From Actinoalloteichus_B caeruleus (GTDB lineage Bacteria; Actinomycetota; Actinomycetes; Mycobacteriales; Pseudonocardiaceae): a stretch of DNA of 64,000 nt. Below, piece by piece: positions 60,693 to 64,000 of the stretch (its first letter is position 1; each line of letters starts with the position of its first letter). The position numbers were made by a program, and so were the translations under genes. The notes under the pieces are model-generated. The model was not told the DNA's origin and made no database searches. It saw only the letters and a list, made by a program, of their open reading frames with translations. The stretch is taken from assembly GCF_000718005.1 (NCBI RefSeq), contig NZ_JODV01000024.1; one strand, written 5' to 3'.

Positions 60693-62021
60693 TCACGCCA
60701 GCGCGCAGGCCGAGCCGTTGAGCGTGAACCCGGTCGGCCCGGTGTTCACGGTGGTCCAGGTGGCGGTGAACCCGACGGTCACCGAGCCCCCGGCGGGGAT
60801 GGTCGCGGTGTGCGGGGCGCTGGTGACGCTCACGGCACCGTCCCGCTGCTCGACGACCCCGCCCCACAGGTTCTGGACGCGTTGACCGTCGCGGAGCTCC
60901 CAGTCCAGCCGCCAGCCGTACACCTCGGCGGAACCGGTGTTCCCGATGACCAGTTCACCCTGGAAGCCGCCGGGCCACTGGTTGACGACCCGGTAGCCCA
61001 CCGAGCACGACGGGCCCGTGCCACCGCCGCCGTCGTCCCCGTACACCGAGGCCTCCACCGAGGTGTCGGCGATCCCGTTCTCCCCGTGGAAGATCCGCTC
61101 CCCCCACGACGTCAGGCTGTTCCCGTCGAAGTCGTTCACCATGTCGAGGTAGCCGACCTCGGTGCTGTTGCCGCTCCAGGACCACCCGATGTACCCGAGG
61201 CCCCGGGACTCGGCGCCCGCCATGATCGCGTCCTCGTCGGGGTCGCCGTCGGAGTGGTAGTGCCCGAACTCGCCGATGACCAGCGGCAGGTTCGCGTCCT
61301 GGAAGGCGGCCAGGTAGTCGCTGACCTTCGTCGCGGTGTCGTACACGCCGTACATGTGGATGGAGAACACCGTGTTGCCCGCCGGGTCGCTGGCGAAGAC
61401 CTCCTCGGCGTTGTCCCGCATGGTGAAGGTCCAGTCCTGCCCCCAGTTCGGCGCGTCCACCAGCAGCGTGTGGGTGAACCCGGCCGACCGCAGCCGCTCG
61501 ATCGCGCCGATGGTGTCCGCCGTCCACGCCTCGTACCCGGTGTTGCCGTGCGGCTCGTTGCCGATGTTGACGATGACGTAGGCCTCCTCGCCCTCCACGG
61601 CCTCCCGGACGTCGAGCCAGTAGTCCACGGCCTGGTCCAGGCTGGCCGCGCCGTCCTGCTCCCCGTACCCGGTCGTGTCATGGACCTCCAACACGCAGAT
61701 CAGCCGGTTGGCCTTGCACAGCGAGACCACGTTCGCGACGTCGTCGACGTCGCTGCGCTCCCAGCGGTGGCCGCTGCTGAGCACCACGCGCACGGTGTTC
61801 GCGCCCAGCGCCTTGATGTCGGCGAAGGCGCCGGTCTCGTGGGTGAACCACGCGTGGGGGTGGCTGGCCCCGCGCATGATGAACTCGTTGCCGTTCGCGT
61901 CGTACAGCCGACCGTCGGAGACGGTGAAGCCGGCCTGGGCGTGCGCCGAGGGAGTGACGACGAACAGGGTGAGCAGTAGGGAGGCGAGCAGGGTTCCTGC
62001 GGTTCTCAGTGGGTTCCTCAT
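60693..62021 (-). CDS. Secreted GH5 cellulase/mannanase with CBM2
   Basis: A 442-residue secreted enzyme. The signal peptide (1-29) has LLASLLLTLFVV and ends AHA. Residues 30-320 form the GH5 TIM barrel with the acid/base in NIGNEPHGNTGY and the nucleophile in IGEFGHYHSDG. A Gly-rich linker (DDGGGGTGPS) leads to the C-terminal family 2 carbohydrate-binding module (SVGYRVVNQWPGGFQGELVIGNTG, with WTTVN near the end). The barrel resembles beta-mannanases (GH5_8), but cellulase activity cannot be excluded. The ATG at 62021 has AGAAGGCAGG. Confidence 0.9.
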   Translation of the reverse strand: MRNPLRTAGTLLASLLLTLFVVTPSAHAQAGFTVSDGRLYDANGNEFIMRGASHPHAWFTHETGAFADIKALGANTVRVVLSSGHRWERSDVDDVANVVSLCKANRLICVLEVHDTTGYGEQDGAASLDQAVDYWLDVREAVEGEEAYVIVNIGNEPHGNTGYEAWTADTIGAIERLRSAGFTHTLLVDAPNWGQDWTFTMRDNAEEVFASDPAGNTVFSIHMYGVYDTATKVSDYLAAFQDANLPLVIGEFGHYHSDGDPDEDAIMAGAESRGLGYIGWSWSGNSTEVGYLDMVNDFDGNSLTSWGERIFHGENGIADTSVEASVYGDDGGGGTGPSCSVGYRVVNQWPGGFQGELVIGNTGSAEVYGWRLDWELRDGQRVQNLWGGVVEQRDGAVSVTSAPHTATIPAGGSVTVGFTATWTTVNTGPTGFTLNGSACALA

Positions 62022-62373
62022 GACCTGCCTTCTGGGGTGACCAGTGGTCCGGACAGGGAACTGTCGGACCGAGGAAGGCACTCGGATCCGGGCGGCCCGT
62101 TCAGCATAGGACCGGTGTTCCCACCCGCTCAATGACGCGGACGGCCGCCGTCGCGCGGGTGCCACCGGCCGAGGGGGCTCGGCCGGTGGCACCCGGCACT
62201 CGGGTCCCTCCCGATCTCCGAGGCCTTCCCGGTCACCACCTCACCCGCGTTCTCCGCACCCGCGTTCGGGTGACGGTGGACGCGAGGCCGTGTGAATCGG
62301 CGATCGACCGGTAACGCGGGGGGTGGTGGCATCGACACCGAGGACATCAGGACCACGAACAGGGAGGTCAACC
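62022..62373. other. Gene-free divergent promoter region
   Basis: 352 bases between the GH5 gene and the small membrane protein gene. It holds both promoters; no gene or strong palindrome is seen. Confidence 0.4.
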
Positions 62374-62565
62374 ATGTCCGACACCCGGCGTGCCGCGCTG
62401 TTCGCGTTGGGCGGCGTGCTTCTCCTCGTCGCGGTGGCGCTGCTCTGGTACCCGCCCGCGGCGGCGGGAGTGCTCCTCGCCATGGCCGCCGGCTACGGGC
62501 TGATCAGCTGCGCCAACGACCCGGCGCGCGCCGACGCCCGGCTCTGGACGCACGACGGCCACTGA
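62374..62565 (+). CDS. Small membrane protein
   Basis: A 63-residue protein, unrecognised. After a short charged N-terminus (SDTRR) it has hydrophobic segments LFALGGVLLLVAVALLWY and AAAGVLLAMAAGYGLI, so two membrane spans are likely, and a charged tail (CANDPARADARLW). The ATG has AGGGAGG in a good position. No function can be given. It is likely real on SD and composition. Confidence 0.6.
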   Translation: MSDTRRAALFALGGVLLLVAVALLWYPPAAAGVLLAMAAGYGLISCANDPARADARLWTHDGH

Positions 62566-62593
62566 CCGACCGGGCCGCCCCCGCCGGTCGGTC
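62564..62593. terminator. Terminator hairpin at the end of the small membrane gene
   Basis: Perfect 10-base arms GACCGACCGG (62564-62573) and CCGGTCGGTC (62584-62593) with a 10-base loop. It overlaps the stop codon and faces the converging P450 gene. Confidence 0.65.
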
Positions 62594-62657
62594 CCGGTCC
62601 GGCGGGTTCGCCCGCGTGCTGCCCCGCCGTTCCCGCCGGGAGCGGTGCCGCGCCGGG

Positions 62658-64000
62658 TCAGCGCGCGACCAGGCGGCACCTGTTCGGGCCCAGGGGCGTC
62701 AGGGTCACTCCCTGACCGACCGGGACGGTCCGGTCCACCGCTTCGAAGCGGTACGCGTGCGTCAGCATCGACAGGACCAACACCGTCTCCAGCATGGAGA
62801 AGTGCTGGCCGATGCACGCCCGAGGTCCCCCGCCGAAGGGGTACCAGGCGTAGCGGGGCCGGGTGGCCTCCCGCTCGGGCAGGAAGCGGTCAGGGTCGAA
62901 CCGCTCGGGTTCTGACCAGTAGGCCGGGTGCCGGTGGGTCACCCACGGCATGAGCGCCACCTCCGTGCCGGCCGGGATGCGGTGGCCGTCGATCTCGGTG
63001 TCCTCCCGCGCGCTGCGCGCGATCACCGGGGCGGACGGGTAGAGGCGCAGTGCCTCCTTGACCACCCGGGTGGTGTGGTCGAGGTCGGGGAGATCGGCCG
63101 GTAACGGCTCCCGGCCACCCAGCACCCGGTCCACCTCGTCCCGCGTCCGCCGCTGCTCCTCCGGGTGGGTGGCGAGCAGGTGCAGCGAGAAGGACAACGC
63201 CGTCGCCGTCGTCTCGTGGCCGGCGAGGAGGAACAGCAGCACCTGGTCCCGCACCTCGGAGGGGGAGAGGCGGTCGCCGTCCTCGTCCCGGGTGCGGATC
63301 AACCTGCTGAGCAGGTCGGCGCCGTCCGCGCCAGCAGAGGCGCGGTCGGCGATGATCCGGTCGCACAGCGCGTAGAGCTCCGCGCGGGCCGACGCCGCCC
63401 GCCGGTTGGCGGGGGTGGGCCACTCGCGGGGCGTCCGGACGGGGCTGGTCCCCCGCCGGTAGGTCCAGGAGTTCAGCACCGGGAAGCAGCGCTGGATGGT
63501 GGGGACCGCCGCGCTGCCGTCCGCCCCGAAGAGCAGGCGGGTCACCACCCGGAGGGTCAGGTCGGTCATCTCCCCGGCGATGTCGACCACCTCGCCGTCC
63601 CGGCCCCGCCACCCGTCGAGGGTGCGGGTGGTCTCATCCCGGATGCCCTCGGCGTAGCCGTCGACCCGGCGCCGGGTGAACAGCGGCTGGACCAGGCGCC
63701 GCTGGCGGACGTGGTCACCACCGTCGCTGGTGAGCAGACCGTCCCCGATGACGGCCCTGACCTCCCGGTACAGGTGGCCTCCCTTGTGGAACGGGGCCCC
63801 GGCCGACAGGACCTGGGCGGCCCCGCTCGCGGAGAAGATCGCGTGGAACGCGACGCGCAGCCCGGGTGGGCCCGCGACGAACCGCACGACGTCACCACGG
63901 TCCCGGCAGGCCCGCAGGTAGGCCTGGAGCGCGTCACGTCGGAGGTCGACCAGCGAGCCCAGGACGGGGACACCGGGGGCGGCGGGGGTGCGGAGCGAGC
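62658..64000 (-). CDS. Cytochrome P450, 5' end beyond the window
   Basis: A P450 of at least 447 residues whose N-terminus continues past the right edge. The in-frame sequence reaches SLRTPAAPGVPVLGSL at the edge, matching the proline-rich start of soluble P450s, so only a few residues are missing. The I-helix motif AGHETTA, the K-helix ExxR in VKEALRLYP, PERFDPDRF and the heme loop FGGGPRACIGQHF (Cys ligand) are intact. It resembles bacterial CYP families with a long-chain-substrate style. It may oxidise a product of the neighbouring biosynthetic genes. Redox partners are not in the window. Confidence 0.9.
   Translation of the reverse strand, partial: SLRTPAAPGVPVLGSLVDLRRDALQAYLRACRDRGDVVRFVAGPPGLRVAFHAIFSASGAAQVLSAGAPFHKGGHLYREVRAVIGDGLLTSDGGDHVRQRRLVQPLFTRRRVDGYAEGIRDETTRTLDGWRGRDGEVVDIAGEMTDLTLRVVTRLLFGADGSAAVPTIQRCFPVLNSWTYRRGTSPVRTPREWPTPANRRAASARAELYALCDRIIADRASAGADGADLLSRLIRTRDEDGDRLSPSEVRDQVLLFLLAGHETTATALSFSLHLLATHPEEQRRTRDEVDRVLGGREPLPADLPDLDHTTRVVKEALRLYPSAPVIARSAREDTEIDGHRIPAGTEVALMPWVTHRHPAYWSEPERFDPDRFLPEREATRPRYAWYPFGGGPRACIGQHFSMLETVLVLSMLTHAYRFEAVDRTVPVGQGVTLTPLGPNRCRLVAR

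Overview
The window is GC-rich actinobacterial chromosome. GTG starts, tight SD sequences, DUF3558 lipoproteins, an XRE/DUF5753 regulator, SARP/AfsR regulators and many secreted glycosidases suggest a filamentous actinomycete, probably Pseudonocardiales. The order-level placement is inference; no rRNA or tRNA gene was seen.

Layout. 0-3.3 kb: a tandemly duplicated, partly decayed array of DUF3558 lipoprotein genes with a small helical (ESX-like) partner gene. 3.4-6.2 kb: a secreted beta-helix protein and an XRE/DUF5753 regulator. 6.5-13.6 kb: phenylacetate catabolism (a PaaG-like hydratase divergent from paaZ-paaA-paaB-paaC-paaD-paaE), with a PaaR-like operator between the divergent genes. 14.1-18.5 kb: a TetR/alpha-beta hydrolase pair, then two tandem genes sharing an N-terminal SGRxNP module. 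19-25.3 kb: a carbohydrate cluster (GH43-like propeller and heparinase II/III-like lyase, divergent from a ROK regulator and a GH35 beta-galactosidase). 25.5-34.7 kb: small regulator/enzyme units (TetR/SDR, DsbA-like, GNAT, nucleotidyltransferase, methyltransferase, a frameshifted TetR facing a DUF1348 protein, WYL regulator/FAD oxidase). 34.9-38 kb: secreted GH43 with a ricin-type lectin domain, divergent from a second ROK regulator. 38.5-40.7 kb: an FMN-binding oxidase, a frameshifted S51 peptidase and a truncated gene.

40.7-42.0 kb holds a CRISPR array of 18 repeats and 17 spacers with no cas operon beside it. On its right is a two-gene Hsp90/TPR operon. The only cas gene in the window is a solitary cas6 at 50.9 kb, about 9 kb away, so array and Cas6 may be separated parts of one system whose interference genes lie elsewhere.

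47.2-50.3 kb is a TetR/SDR/flavin monooxygenase unit around a 21-bp perfect palindrome. From 52.3 kb to the right edge the genes look like the border of a natural-product cluster: type II thioesterase, an MbtH-like protein missing two signature tryptophans, a short SARP, a large AfsR-like SARP, a GT1 glycosyltransferase, a carrier-protein-like protein with Asp in place of the phosphopantetheine serine, and a P450 running off the edge. A GH5-CBM2 cellulase/mannanase and a small membrane protein are interspersed. No NRPS or PKS gene is inside the window.

Several divergent pairs (TetR/SDR, TetR/DUF1348, WYL/FAD oxidase, SDR/FMO, TetR/hydrolase) carry near-perfect palindromes between their starts, consistent with local one-regulator-one-target circuits. 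Five convergent or 3' junctions carry strong GC hairpins that probably act as terminators.
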